Shown: positions 19,093 to 28,993 of the stretch, in pieces
How the letters are laid out: each line of letters opens with the position of its first letter
Position numbering within the stretch: position 1 is the stretch's first letter
Assembly: GCA_022841325.1 (NCBI GenBank)
Contig: JALHRS010000031.1
Coordinates: 1-64,000, forward strand
Source of the DNA: Lysobacterales bacterium
GTDB lineage: Bacteria; Pseudomonadota; Gammaproteobacteria; Xanthomonadales; SZUA-5
Direction of reading: 5' to 3'
Length of the DNA stretch: 64,000 bases
The notes under the pieces: model-generated
What the model was told of the DNA's origin: nothing
Database searches by the model: none
What the model saw: the letters and a program-made list of their open reading frames with translations, nothing else
Made by a program: the position numbers and the translations under genes

Positions 19093-20588
19093 GCAGGATT
19101 GGCCATCTCGCGCAGGTAGGGCATCAGATCGCCGGCCAGCATGCCGCGCTCACCCCCGGCGCTCGCCGCCGCGGCGGCCGCCAGTGCATGCAACAGAACC
19201 CCGGCGCGCGCGGCATTGGCAGCGCTCAGTCCCTGCGCGATCAGTCCGCCGATGACGCCGGCAAGCACATCGCCGCTGCCGCCGGTGGCCAGTGCCGGAT
19301 TGGCATAGGGCGAGATGGTCAGATGCTGCGGACTCTCGCAGATCAGGGTGCCGGCGCCCTTCAACACCACCGTGGCCTGGAAATATTCCGCCAGGCGCTG
19401 GGCGGCGCCGAAACGATCAGCCTGAATCTCCTTGCTGCTGCAATCCAGCAGACGCGCGGCCTCACCGGGATGCGGCGTGATCACCACCTCCTCGGGCAGC
19501 ACGCACGCCGCCTGCGCCAGCAGATTCAGGGCATCGGCATCCATGACGATGGGCAGGCCGCGCTCGGTGACGGTGGCCAGCAGGCTCTGCGACCAGGCAC
19601 TCTGCCCCAGACCCGGACCGACGACGATGACGCTGGCCTTGTCCAGCATCGTTTCCAGATCGCCCGGCCCGGCCACTGCCCGCACCATCAATTCGGGCCG
19701 CGCCGACAGGATCGGGCTGACGTGAGCAGCGCGGGTGGCGACGCTGACCAGACCGGCACCGCTGCGTGCCGCCGCCTCCGCCGCCAGGCGCACGGCACCG
19801 CCATAGCCTTCATCGCCCCCCACGACCAGCACGTGGCCATAGTGTCCCTTGTGCGCGCTGCGCAGGCGGCGCGGTAGCCACGCGGCCAGATCCTGGGGTC
19901 GCAGCACCCGGGCGGCGGCGGGCACGCAGGCAAACAGGACCTTGGGCAGGTCCAGGTCAGCCAGAATCAACTCACCCACCAGTCCCGGCGCCTCACCGGT
20001 CAGCAGACCTTGCTTGAGACCGATGAAACTGAGCGTGGCCTCGGCACGTACCGCCACGCCGGGGCAGGAGCCGCTGTCGGCATCCAGCCCGGAGGGCACG
20101 TCCAGCGCCAGCACCGGCGCCGGTTGCGCGTTCATGGCCTCGATCAGCCCGGCGTGGGCGCCCAGCGGCGGCCGTGTCAGGCCGATGCCAAAGAGCGCAT
20201 CGACCACCAGATCGAAACCCGTCAGCTCACCGCTGAAGATCGACATCTGGCCACCAGCCTCCCGCCAGGCGGCGCAGGCATTGGCAGCCTCGCCGTGGGC
20301 AGGCAGGGCCTGATCCGGCGCGTACAGGTAGACATCCCGACGGGCCTCCGACAACAGCCGCGCCAGCACATAGCCATCACCACCGTTATTTCCAGTGCCG
20401 CAGACCACAGCGATGCGCTGCGCCAGCGGGTAGCGCTCCCGCACCAGTGCCGCGGCGGCGCGTCCGGCGCGCGCCATCAACTCGTCACCCGGCAACTCGA
20501 AGGAAGCGCCGGCCAGTCGGTCGAGCTCCCGTGACTGGGCGACGTTGTAGGCCAGCTCGGGTAGCGCGGCAGGGTTCGGCTTGGACAT
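19089..20588 (-). CDS. nnrD: Bifunctional NAD(P)H-hydrate epimerase / ADP-dependent dehydratase
   Basis: CGTGNNGGDGYVLARLL; TGGSGDVLAGVIGG. Confidence 0.94.
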   Translation of the reverse strand: MSKPNPAALPELAYNVAQSRELDRLAGASFELPGDELMARAGRAAAALVRERYPLAQRIAVVCGTGNNGGDGYVLARLLSEARRDVYLYAPDQALPAHGEAANACAAWREAGGQMSIFSGELTGFDLVVDALFGIGLTRPPLGAHAGLIEAMNAQPAPVLALDVPSGLDADSGSCPGVAVRAEATLSFIGLKQGLLTGEAPGLVGELILADLDLPKVLFACVPAAARVLRPQDLAAWLPRRLRSAHKGHYGHVLVVGGDEGYGGAVRLAAEAAARSGAGLVSVATRAAHVSPILSARPELMVRAVAGPGDLETMLDKASVIVVGPGLGQSAWSQSLLATVTERGLPIVMDADALNLLAQAACVLPEEVVITPHPGEAARLLDCSSKEIQADRFGAAQRLAEYFQATVVLKGAGTLICESPQHLTISPYANPALATGGSGDVLAGVIGGLIAQGLSAANAARAGVLLHALAAAAAASAGGERGMLAGDLMPYLREMANPA

Positions 20589-20720
20589 GTCTGACACCGG
20601 CAGGGGCGAAACCGCCCGAAACAGCGGCTGAGTATACTGAGGGGCGTCGGCCACACCGATCATGCCTCAACGCCCCTGCCGATCGGATCGCAGGCTTCAA
20701 CCACAGGAGTATCCGAGCGC

Positions 20721-21851
20721 ATGAGCGCGCCGTCATCGGCCGAGCACACCGCGCTCAAGCAGCAGATCCGGGCGCTGGCGCAGGATCTGGGCTTTCAGGC
20801 GCTGGGCGTGGCCAACATCGCCCTCGAGGAAGATGCGCAGCGTCTGCAGGACTGGATTGCCCGCGGCTGGCATGGGCAGATGGCATACATGCATCGTCAT
20901 GGGCAAAAACGCTGGACGCCGGCCGATCTGGTCCCCGGCACCCTCAGCGTGCTCTCGGCACGCATGGATTACTGGCCTGCCGAGAGCGCTGGCGCGCTCT
21001 CGGTATTGGAGAGGCCTGAGCTGGCTTATGTGTCGCGTTATGCGCTGGGGCGGGACTATCACAAACTCTTGCGTTCGAGACTGCAGAAGCTGGCGGATGC
21101 AATCGCCGATCTGATTGGCGAATTCGGCTACCGGGTTTTCGTCGACTCGGCGCCGGTGCTGGAGAAACCGCTGGCGCGCAATGCCGGCCTCGGCTGGATC
21201 GGCAAACACACCAATCTGATCGCCCGCGACGCCGGCAGTTATTTCTTTCTGGGTGAGATCTACACCGATCTGCCGCTGTCGCCCGATGCGCCAGTGGCCG
21301 ACCATTGCGGCAGTTGCCGGCGCTGCCTGGACGCCTGTCCCACCGCCGCCCTGCCTGCGCCTTACCAGATCGATGCGCGCCGCTGCATTTCCTATCTGAC
21401 CATCGAACATCAGGGGCCGATCCCGCTGGAACTGCGACCCATGCTCGGCAACCGCATCTACGGCTGCGACGACTGCCAGCTGGTCTGCCCGTGGAACAAA
21501 TACGCCCGGCTGGCCGGCGAGCCCGATTTCCGCGCCCGCCATGGACTGGATCAATCCAGTCTGATCGAGTTGTTCAGCTGGGACGAAGTCATCTTCATGA
21601 GCCGCACCGAAGGCTCAGCCATCCGCCGCATCGGCCACGTCCGCTGGCTGCGCAATATCGCCATTGCACTGGGCAATGCACCGAGTTCGGCGGACGCCAT
21701 CGCCGCCTTGCAGGCGCGCGCCGGGCATCCGGACGAGACCGTGCGTGAGGCCGTCGGATGGGCTTTGCAAAGGCAGAAATCAGGACCACACCGGGAGCAG
21801 TTTCCGTCAGCGCTCGACCGACGAGTACAGGTACGCTTGCCGCAGCCGTAG
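20721..21851 (+). CDS. queG: Epoxyqueuosine reductase
   Basis: CGSCRRCLDACPTAAL and CDDCQLVCPWNK [4Fe-4S] motifs. Confidence 0.96.
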   Translation: MSAPSSAEHTALKQQIRALAQDLGFQALGVANIALEEDAQRLQDWIARGWHGQMAYMHRHGQKRWTPADLVPGTLSVLSARMDYWPAESAGALSVLERPELAYVSRYALGRDYHKLLRSRLQKLADAIADLIGEFGYRVFVDSAPVLEKPLARNAGLGWIGKHTNLIARDAGSYFFLGEIYTDLPLSPDAPVADHCGSCRRCLDACPTAALPAPYQIDARRCISYLTIEHQGPIPLELRPMLGNRIYGCDDCQLVCPWNKYARLAGEPDFRARHGLDQSSLIELFSWDEVIFMSRTEGSAIRRIGHVRWLRNIAIALGNAPSSADAIAALQARAGHPDETVREAVGWALQRQKSGPHREQFPSALDRRVQVRLPQP

Positions 21852-21990
21852 GTCACGTTGGCCGCCCGGCGGCCTACGTGACAAGCCAGACCCCAAGGCT
21901 ACAAGGCGAGCCCGGGCGGAGCGCGCCCGGAGCTTTGCTGAAGTCGGTGTCCGGCCAAAAGCGTCCAGACAAGTCTGGACCCACAGGAGC
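21849..21990. repeat. Repeat island: GTAGGTCACGTTGGCC...GGCCTACGTGAC hairpin plus a single TCCAGACAAGTCTGGA copy
   Basis: Related hairpins at about 53621-53656 and 57326-57361. Confidence 0.75.
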
Positions 21991-22057
21991 CCGGGGCCCT
22001 GTCGGCATCGGGCCAGGCCGGCGCACTCAAGGCGGCGCCAGTATCGATCGCACGCCT

Positions 22058-23671
22058 TCAACGGGTGCTGCGATAGCGCCTCAACAAGGCTTCGGTAGAA
22101 CTGTCGAGTCCGCTCATCGCGGCCTCGCCGGTGACCATCGGCAGCAGTTGCACGCAGATTTCCTTGCCCAGCTCCACGCCCCACTGGTCGAAGGAATTGA
22201 TGCCGAGCATGCGTCCGCTCAGGTACACCTTGTGCTCCATCAGCGCGATCAGCGCGCCGACCGAATGCGCATCCAGCTGCTCCAGCAGCAACGTCGTGCT
22301 CGGACGGTTACCGGGAAACACCCGCTGGCGGGCGCGGGCCTGCGCCGCCGGATCGGCCGGATTGGATTCCTGCGCCAGGGCTTCGGGATAACTGCGCCCA
22401 CGCAACAGAGCCGCACCCTGCGCCGCCATGTTGGCGATCAGGGCGTCATGGTGGCCATCGAAATCGTGTTCGACCCGGGCCGCGGCGATGAAGCTCACCG
22501 GCACCACATCGGTGCCCTGGTGCAGGGCCTGGAAGAAGGCGTGCTGCACGCTGGTTCCAACACCGCCCCAGACCACCGGCGCGGTGGGATAACTCATGGT
22601 CTCGCCGCTGACATCCACCGACTTGCCGTTGGATTCCATCTCCAGCTGCTGCAGGTATTCCGGCAACCGGGCCAGGCGTTCGTCATAGACCACGACCGCG
22701 TGCGAGGGATGCCCGAAACCGCAGCGGTGCAGCAGTTCGATCAAGGCCAGCAGGAATCCGGCATTGCTCTCCCAGGGCTGGTGCAACACATGCTGGTCGA
22801 TCTGGTGGGCGCCATCGAGGAGCTCACGGAAACGAGCGATGCCAAGCGCATAGACCAGCGGAAAGCCGATCGCACTCCAGACCGAATAACGGCCACCGAC
22901 GGCTTCACTGAAAGCCAGGATGTGGGTTTCCGGCACGCCCATGGCCCGTGCCGCATCGGGCTTGGCGGTCACGGCCACCAGGCGCTGACTGATCTCGGGT
23001 TCACTGAGGCCATGCGCGCGCATCCAGTGCATGGCGCTCTCGGCGTTCATTCGTGTTTCCTGGGTGCTGAAGCTCTTGGAGGCCAGCACGAAGGCGCTGC
23101 GTCGGGGATCGAGGTGCCGCAACACCGCGTCCAGCGCATTGCCATCGACATTGGCGACGAAGCGCAGGCGGCGACCGTGCAGGGCCTGGGCACCCAATGC
23201 CTCGTAGACCAGCCGCGGTCCCAGATCAGAGCCACCGATGCCGAGATTGACCAGGGTCTCGATACCCTCCCCGGCGAGTTTCTCACCCAGAGCCGCCATC
23301 CGCCGCAGGGCGCTCTGCATGTCGTCGTGGCGGTCTCGCAGGGCCTCGGTCACCGGCGTGCCCTCGGGCACGCGCAACAGCGTGTGCAGCGCCGCACGGC
23401 CCTCGGAGGCATTGACGGTATGGCCTTCGAACAGCGCCTTGAGCGCGTCGCGCAGCTGCATGCGCTCGGCCAGCTGCGCCGCGGCGTACACCAGCTCATC
23501 GCTCAGCGCCTGTTTGGACAGATCCAGCCAGGCACCCGGCAGTTCCAGGGCGAAGCGCTGGGCGCGGCCGGGGTCGCGCGCAAACATCGCGCGCAGATCA
23601 GCGCCGGCCCCAAGGGCATGCAGGCGCAGCAGCTGCACCAGCTCGGTACGCAATTTTGAAAAATCGGACAC
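22058..23671 (-). CDS. pgi: Glucose-6-phosphate isomerase
   Basis: LGIGGSDLGPRLVYEAL; NSFDQWGVELGK; GTG start assumed at VSDFSKL. Confidence 0.95.
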   Translation of the reverse strand: MSDFSKLRTELVQLLRLHALGAGADLRAMFARDPGRAQRFALELPGAWLDLSKQALSDELVYAAAQLAERMQLRDALKALFEGHTVNASEGRAALHTLLRVPEGTPVTEALRDRHDDMQSALRRMAALGEKLAGEGIETLVNLGIGGSDLGPRLVYEALGAQALHGRRLRFVANVDGNALDAVLRHLDPRRSAFVLASKSFSTQETRMNAESAMHWMRAHGLSEPEISQRLVAVTAKPDAARAMGVPETHILAFSEAVGGRYSVWSAIGFPLVYALGIARFRELLDGAHQIDQHVLHQPWESNAGFLLALIELLHRCGFGHPSHAVVVYDERLARLPEYLQQLEMESNGKSVDVSGETMSYPTAPVVWGGVGTSVQHAFFQALHQGTDVVPVSFIAAARVEHDFDGHHDALIANMAAQGAALLRGRSYPEALAQESNPADPAAQARARQRVFPGNRPSTTLLLEQLDAHSVGALIALMEHKVYLSGRMLGINSFDQWGVELGKEICVQLLPMVTGEAAMSGLDSSTEALLRRYRSTR

Positions 23672-23749
23672 AGGTCGCTCCGCAAGCCAGAGGGTCGACA
23701 CCAAGTCTGGTCCCGGCAGCCCCGAATTTGAAGCGCCGGAATACGGGCG

Positions 23750-23782
23750 AAAAAAAACCCTCACCAATTCGGCGAGGGTTTA
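23750..23782 (-). terminator. Rho-independent terminator (minus strand)
   Basis: AACCCTC-GCC-GAATT-GGT-GAGGGTT stem followed by 8 T on the minus strand. Confidence 0.85.
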
Positions 23783-23819
23783 ATCGGAGTGACGATTACC
23801 TCAACGCGCCCTGCGTGCT

Positions 23820-23885
23820 CTAGCTGCGTGTTGCTTCGCTACCAGAGTGGTTGCAAAAGTACCACAGCATGTTGCGGAAATCCAT
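23820..23885 (-). CDS. Candidate small ORF, 21 aa (MDFRNMLWYFCNHSGSEATRS)
   Basis: Lies between panC and the terminator, in the same orientation. Confidence 0.3.
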   Translation of the reverse strand: MDFRNMLWYFCNHSGSEATRS

Positions 23886-23922
23886 ACAGTCGCACTTGTT
23901 GTTCAGATTTTTGCAACCTCGG

Positions 23923-24768
23923 TCAGGATCGGGTGAAACGCAGATTGTCGATCAGCCGCGCCCGACCTAGCCAGGCGGCCGCCAGCGCGACCAATTCTGT
24001 CTCCTCTGGCGCCGGCGGCTGCAGGCTTTCGGCCGAGCGCACTTCCAGATAGTCAGGCCGGAATCCCTGCCCGACCAGTTCGGCGAGGGCCGCTGCCGTG
24101 AGCGCTTCGATGGCTTCGCCGGCACTGACGCCCGCGGCCACCCGCTGCAACGCACGATAGATGGCGCTGGCCTGCAGGCGTTCGGCTGCGCTCAGGTATT
24201 GATTGCGCGAACTCAGTGCCAGCCCGTCGGCGTCGCGGGCCGTCGGCGCGCCGACGATCTCGATCGGGAAACCGAGGTCAGCGCTCATGCGCCGGATCAG
24301 CAGCAACTGCTGGTAGTCCTTCTCACCGAAGACGGCGACATCCGGCGCCACATGATTGAACAGGCGCGCGACCACGGTGGCGACCCCGCGGAAATGCCCG
24401 GGGCGTGCGGCTCCGCAGAGTATTCCGGAGAGGCTGGGCACATCGACCCAGGCCTCGGTCTCGCCGAAGGGATAGATCGATTCGATGGTCGGGGTGAACA
24501 GCACATCGGTCCCGGCCGCCTTGAGGAACTCGGCATCGCGCTCCAGCGTGCGCGGATAGGCCGCGTAGTCCTCCGACGGGCCGAACTGGGTGGGATTGAC
24601 GAAGACACTGGCCACCACCCGATCCGCCAGCTCGCGCGCACGCTCGATCAACGAGATATGCCCGGCATGCAGATTGCCCATGGTCGGCACGAAGGCAATG
24701 CGCAGGCGCGCAATACGCCACTCGCGCAGCTCTTCGCGCATGGGCGCGGGCTCATTGAATCGATGCAT
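23923..24768 (-). CDS. panC: Pantoate-beta-alanine ligase
   Basis: [36 protein letters not shown]. Confidence 0.96.
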   Translation of the reverse strand: MHRFNEPAPMREELREWRIARLRIAFVPTMGNLHAGHISLIERARELADRVVASVFVNPTQFGPSEDYAAYPRTLERDAEFLKAAGTDVLFTPTIESIYPFGETEAWVDVPSLSGILCGAARPGHFRGVATVVARLFNHVAPDVAVFGEKDYQQLLLIRRMSADLGFPIEIVGAPTARDADGLALSSRNQYLSAAERLQASAIYRALQRVAAGVSAGEAIEALTAAALAELVGQGFRPDYLEVRSAESLQPPAPEETELVALAAAWLGRARLIDNLRFTRS

Positions 24769-24794
24769 TCCTGCTACTCCAGAACTGTTGGTGC

Positions 24795-25062
24795 GTCATT
24801 GCGAGGAACGTAGTGACGAAGCAATCCAGCGAGACTTGCGAGCGTGCGCCTCGATTGGGGAAAGATAGGGACGCAAAGGACGCGAAGGAAGAGCAAGAAA
24901 GGACGCAAAGGAGATCAATCAGCGATGGACATCCAGGAAATTCCAGGTCCTCGATGAGTTGCGCCATGCAGAAAGCCAGTGCGGTGTCCTGTCAATTTCT
25001 TGAGAATCCCACAGGAAGATCTTCGCGCCCTTGAATGCTTTTCCTTCGCGTCCTTCGCGTCC
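24795..25062. repeat. Repeat insertion between panC and panB with 26-bp inverted arms (about 2 mismatches)
   Basis: GGACGCAAAGGACGCGAAGGAAGAGC ... GCTTTTCCTTCGCGTCCTTCGCGTCC, plus a GCGTCATTGCGAGG copy. Confidence 0.75.
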
Positions 25063-25096
25063 AACGCTCTCGCTCGCACCTCGCGACACGCTGGGC

Positions 25097-25924
25097 TCAG
25101 AAGCTGTGCTCGGGCGTGGGGAAGCGTCGGGCGCGGACGTCTTCGATGTAGCGCTCGACCGCACCCTGCACGCTGCCGGTTTCGATCAGGAAATCCTTGG
25201 TGAAGCGCACCCGCTTGCCCGGGGTGATGCCGAGCGCATCGTAGCTGACCAGGATCTGGCCGTCGGTATCGACGCCGGCACCGATGCCGATGGTGGGAAT
25301 CGGGATGGCCTGGGTGATTTCGCGGGCGAGGCTGGCTGGCACGCATTCGAGCACCAGCGCTTCGGCGCCGGCCTCGACCACGGCATGGGCCTGTTCCAGC
25401 ATGATCCGCTGGGCCGTCTCTTCGCGGCCCTGCACGCGAAAGCCGCCCATGCGCAACACCGATTGCGGGGTCAGTCCGAGGTGCGCGCACACCGGCACTT
25501 CGCGCATCGTCAGAAAGCGGATCACTTCCAGCACACAATCCTGACCACCTTCGAGCTTGACCATGGCGGCGCCGGCATCGACCAGCATGCGCTGGGCATT
25601 GACCAGCGCCCGTTCCGGCGTGGCATAGCTGAGGAAGGGCAGATCGGCCATCAGCAGCGCGCGGCTGAGGCCACGGCGCACCGCGGCGCAGTGATAGACG
25701 ATGTCGTCGACCTGTGCCGGCAAGGTGGTGGCATGGCCCTGGATGACCATGCCGAGCGAGTCGCCGACCAGCACCACATCGATGCCGGCCGTATCCAGCA
25801 CGTGGGCGAAGCTGGCGTCATAGGCGGTCAGGGCCGTGATCACCTGGCCTTCCTGTTTCATCTTGCGCAAGCCGGGAACACTCACCGGGCGTTGCGCAGG
25901 CGCTGGGGCAGCAGAGGCGTACAT
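25097..25924 (-). CDS. panB: 3-methyl-2-oxobutanoate hydroxymethyltransferase
   Basis: VLVGDSLGMVIQGH; GIGAGVDTDGQILV. Confidence 0.96.
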   Translation of the reverse strand: MYASAAPAPAQRPVSVPGLRKMKQEGQVITALTAYDASFAHVLDTAGIDVVLVGDSLGMVIQGHATTLPAQVDDIVYHCAAVRRGLSRALLMADLPFLSYATPERALVNAQRMLVDAGAAMVKLEGGQDCVLEVIRFLTMREVPVCAHLGLTPQSVLRMGGFRVQGREETAQRIMLEQAHAVVEAGAEALVLECVPASLAREITQAIPIPTIGIGAGVDTDGQILVSYDALGITPGKRVRFTKDFLIETGSVQGAVERYIEDVRARRFPTPEHSF

Positions 25925-25939
25925 GAATCTCCGGGCGGT

Positions 25940-26446
25940 CTAGTTCGGGATGCGGGTCGCCGGCAGGCGCCAGCACAGGCTAGCGAATTCCGGGCGCAGC
26001 AGCGACCGCAGCGGAACAGCGCCGGGCAGGATCAGCTCCGGCGCCAGATCCGCCAGCGGCAACAGCACAAAAGCGCGTTCGCGCAGACGCGGATGCGGCA
26101 GCTGCAGCCCGGGCTCGTCGATGACCTCTGACCCGTACAGCAGCAGATCCAGATCCAGCGTGCGCGGACCGTTGCGACGGCCGCTGCTGCGATCGCGGCC
26201 CTGCGCCTGTTCGATATCGAGCATGGCCAGCAGCAGTTGCCGTGGCGGCAGCGATGTATTGATCGCAGCCACCGCATTGACGTAGTTGGCCTGATCCGGA
26301 TCGCCCCAGGGCAAGGAGCCATACAGGGGCGAGACCGCTATCCAGCGACTGCGCGGCAGCTGCTGCAGCGCGCTGACAGCACGGGCGATCTGCTGCTCGG
26401 GCTGATCCAGATTGCTGCCGAGGCCGATGTAGGCGCGCTCCGCCAT
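25940..26446 (-). CDS. folK: HPPK, 2-amino-4-hydroxy-6-hydroxymethyldihydropteridine diphosphokinase
   Basis: YIGLGSNLDQPEQQI; RNGPRTLDLDLLLYG. Confidence 0.95.
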   Translation of the reverse strand: MAERAYIGLGSNLDQPEQQIARAVSALQQLPRSRWIAVSPLYGSLPWGDPDQANYVNAVAAINTSLPPRQLLLAMLDIEQAQGRDRSSGRRNGPRTLDLDLLLYGSEVIDEPGLQLPHPRLRERAFVLLPLADLAPELILPGAVPLRSLLRPEFASLCWRLPATRIPN

Positions 26447-26448
26447 CG

Positions 26449-27810
26449 TCAGTCGGCGGGCGCTGCCGGCGCACCCGGCACCCGACGGCGCCGGCGACGG
26501 CGACGCTTGGCCGGCGGCTCTTCTTCGGATGGCAGCGAGGCGGGCCCGGCCTTCACTGCCGGCGCGGCCCGGAACAGGGCATCGAATTCACTCTCGCCGC
26601 AGGTCTGGGCTTTCTCCCAACGCTCGGCGATCGGCCGCAGCAGCGGATCGACCTGGGCGCGCAGAACCATGAAATCAAAGGCTGCGCGGAAGCGCGGATG
26701 ACGCATCAGGCGGCGGGCGCGGCTGGGTGAATTGGTTTCCAGTCGCGGTTGCAGCTCCCAGATCTCGCGGGTGACGATCGAGAACCGGCGCGGCAGCGCC
26801 ACCCGCTCCATGGCGTCCTGGAACACGATCTCGGCGGCATCGGCCATCGCGCCCTCGGCATGGATGTCGATACCGGCGCAGGCCATCTGGAACGGTTCCC
26901 ACAGGAAAGCCGCAAACAGGAAGGCCGGCGTGATCGGCTTGTCCTGGGCCACCCGCAGATCGGTACTGCGCAGCGCCGCCCGGATCAGGGCGCCGGCATA
27001 GGGCTGGCCACTGTCGCTGTTGATGCTGACCGAGGGAAACAGGTGCTCGAACAGGCGCAGTCTGAGCAGCTGCTCATAGCTTTTTTCGGCATGGCCGTAG
27101 AGGAACAGTTTCTGCAGGTCGTCGAACAGGCGCGCCGGCGGAATGCCATCGAGCAGATTGGCGAGGCGCCCGATCGGCTCCTCGGTGCCGCGCTCCAGCG
27201 TGAAACCGAGCTTGGCTGCCAGGCGGGCGGCACGGAGCATGCGCACCGGATCCTCGCGATAGCGCTGGTCGGGATCGCCGATCAGCCGCAACTGGCGCTT
27301 TTCCAGATCCTCCAGACCACCGACGAAATCGCGCACCGCGAAGTCGTCGATGCTGTAGTAGAGCGCGTTGACGGTGAAATCGCGGCGCCGGGCATCTTCT
27401 TCCAGCGTGCCGAAGACGTTGTCGCGCAACACCAGCCCTTCCGCCTCGACTTCGCGCTCGGGGTGATCTTCACCCTCGGTGCCGCCGCCGCGAAAGGTGG
27501 TGACTTCAATGATCTCGTTGCCGAAGCGCACGTGGGCGATGACGAAACGACGGCCGATCAGGCGGCAGGTGCGGAAGACCTTCCGGATCTCCTCCGGATG
27601 GGCGTCGGTGGCCACATCGTAGTCCTTGGGATCGCCGCCGAGCAGCAGATCACGCACCGCGCCACCGACCAGGTGGGCCTGATAACCGGCCTCACGCAGG
27701 CCGTAGAGCACGCGCACCGCAGCCGAGCTGATGCGCTTGCGGGAAATGATGTGCTGTGGCCGCTCAAGCACCAGCGGCTGGTGCTCGGAATGTATGTCCA
27801 TGTCGATCAT
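26449..27810 (-). CDS. pcnB: Poly(A) polymerase I
   Basis: AHLVGGAVRDLLLGGDPKDYDVATDA; basic C-terminus. Confidence 0.95.
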   Translation of the reverse strand: MIDMDIHSEHQPLVLERPQHIISRKRISSAAVRVLYGLREAGYQAHLVGGAVRDLLLGGDPKDYDVATDAHPEEIRKVFRTCRLIGRRFVIAHVRFGNEIIEVTTFRGGGTEGEDHPEREVEAEGLVLRDNVFGTLEEDARRRDFTVNALYYSIDDFAVRDFVGGLEDLEKRQLRLIGDPDQRYREDPVRMLRAARLAAKLGFTLERGTEEPIGRLANLLDGIPPARLFDDLQKLFLYGHAEKSYEQLLRLRLFEHLFPSVSINSDSGQPYAGALIRAALRSTDLRVAQDKPITPAFLFAAFLWEPFQMACAGIDIHAEGAMADAAEIVFQDAMERVALPRRFSIVTREIWELQPRLETNSPSRARRLMRHPRFRAAFDFMVLRAQVDPLLRPIAERWEKAQTCGESEFDALFRAAPAVKAGPASLPSEEEPPAKRRRRRRRRVPGAPAAPAD

Positions 27811-27904
27811 CTACTATCCATGTAGTGAAAAGTTTGCGGGCACTTGGGCCCGCAGCTGGTTGTGGCGCGCCTTCGCCACCGCTATTATCGCAGAGCTCAG
27901 CAAA

Positions 27905-27979
27905 GCTCCCTTCGTCTAGCGGTTAGGACGTGGCCCTCTCAAGGCTAAAACACGAGTTCGATTCTCGTAGGGAGCGCCA
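27905..27979 (+). tRNA. tRNA-Glu (anticodon CTC)
   Basis: Acceptor GCTCCCT/AGGGAGC; anticodon loop CTCTCAA; T-arm GTTCGATTC; encoded CCA. Confidence 0.93.
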
Positions 27980-28000
27980 AATTTCGGTACTTGCGCGCCA

Positions 28001-28324
28001 ATGCCCTTTGTTGTCATCGAAAACTGCATCAAGTGCAAGTACACCGACTGCGTCGAAGTCTGTCCGGTGGATTGCTTTCATGAAGGCCCGAATTTCCTGG
28101 CCATCGATCCGGACGAATGCATCGACTGCACGCTGTGCGAGCCCGAGTGCCCGGCCAACGCCATCTTCCCCGAAGATGATGTGCCGGCGGGCCAGGAGCA
28201 TTTCATCGCGCTGAATCGTGAACTCGCAGCCGGTTGGCCGACGATCACGACGCAGAAAGCGCCGCCGCCTGACGCCAAGGAATGGGACGGAAAGCCCGAC
28301 AAGCTGCGCCTGCTGGAGCGCTGA
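28001..28324 (+). CDS. fdxA: 7Fe ferredoxin FdxA
   Basis: [18 protein letters not shown] and [12 protein letters not shown] motifs. Confidence 0.95.
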   Translation: MPFVVIENCIKCKYTDCVEVCPVDCFHEGPNFLAIDPDECIDCTLCEPECPANAIFPEDDVPAGQEHFIALNRELAAGWPTITTQKAPPPDAKEWDGKPDKLRLLER

Positions 28325-28349
28325 ACGCCCGGCTTTCCGATCCGATGGC

Positions 28350-28943
28350 TCAACGCAGACGGGCTTCGACTGCACCCAGCACCGTCATCGCCGGATCGTC
28401 CTTGCGGGTAGCGCCAGACGCATCCACGACCGTCACGATGGAACCGGCATCGGCCTGCGCCACCTGCACGATCATTCTCGGCGAAGGCGCATCGGCGCCG
28501 AACATGCGCTTGAAGAAGCCAGGCCGCGGCGGTGCCGAAGCCAGTTCGACGTCATAGCTCAGCCCTTCAGGATTCTTCGCCAGCACCTTGCAGCAAGCGC
28601 TGCGCTCCAGCGCGATGCCAACGCGCCGGAAGGCGCTGTCGGTGGCATCCGCCAGCGGCAGAACGGCGTTCGCTGCACGCGGAAAGCCGCCGCGGGCCAC
28701 AGCCACGGTGTTACCCAGCGTAGGCGGCGCGGTATCCACATTGCTGGCCACGCCCTGAACTGCCGGGACCTGCAACGCCGGATTGGGCGCCGGAGCGATC
28801 AGATCGCTGGGCACCTTCAGCGGCGGGGTCTCCCTGGCATCTTCGTAGATGATCTGCCGATCCACCCAGCTACAACCCACCTGCAGACCCAGGGCCACCA
28901 TCAGCAGCAGTTTTCTGTGACTGGTCCAGCGCACTCGAGACAT
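28350..28943 (-). CDS. Outer membrane assembly lipoprotein (BamC-like)
   Basis: LQVGCSWVDR lipobox; directly downstream of dapA. Confidence 0.7.
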   Translation of the reverse strand: MSRVRWTSHRKLLLMVALGLQVGCSWVDRQIIYEDARETPPLKVPSDLIAPAPNPALQVPAVQGVASNVDTAPPTLGNTVAVARGGFPRAANAVLPLADATDSAFRRVGIALERSACCKVLAKNPEGLSYDVELASAPPRPGFFKRMFGADAPSPRMIVQVAQADAGSIVTVVDASGATRKDDPAMTVLGAVEARLR

Positions 28944-28993
28944 TCGGTCATCCGTTCCTGTTGTGTTTGATCGCGGCGTTTGCCGGACCAGGC

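Noticed and set aside
21758-23659. 633-aa + strand ORF
   Set aside because: Antisense to pgi.
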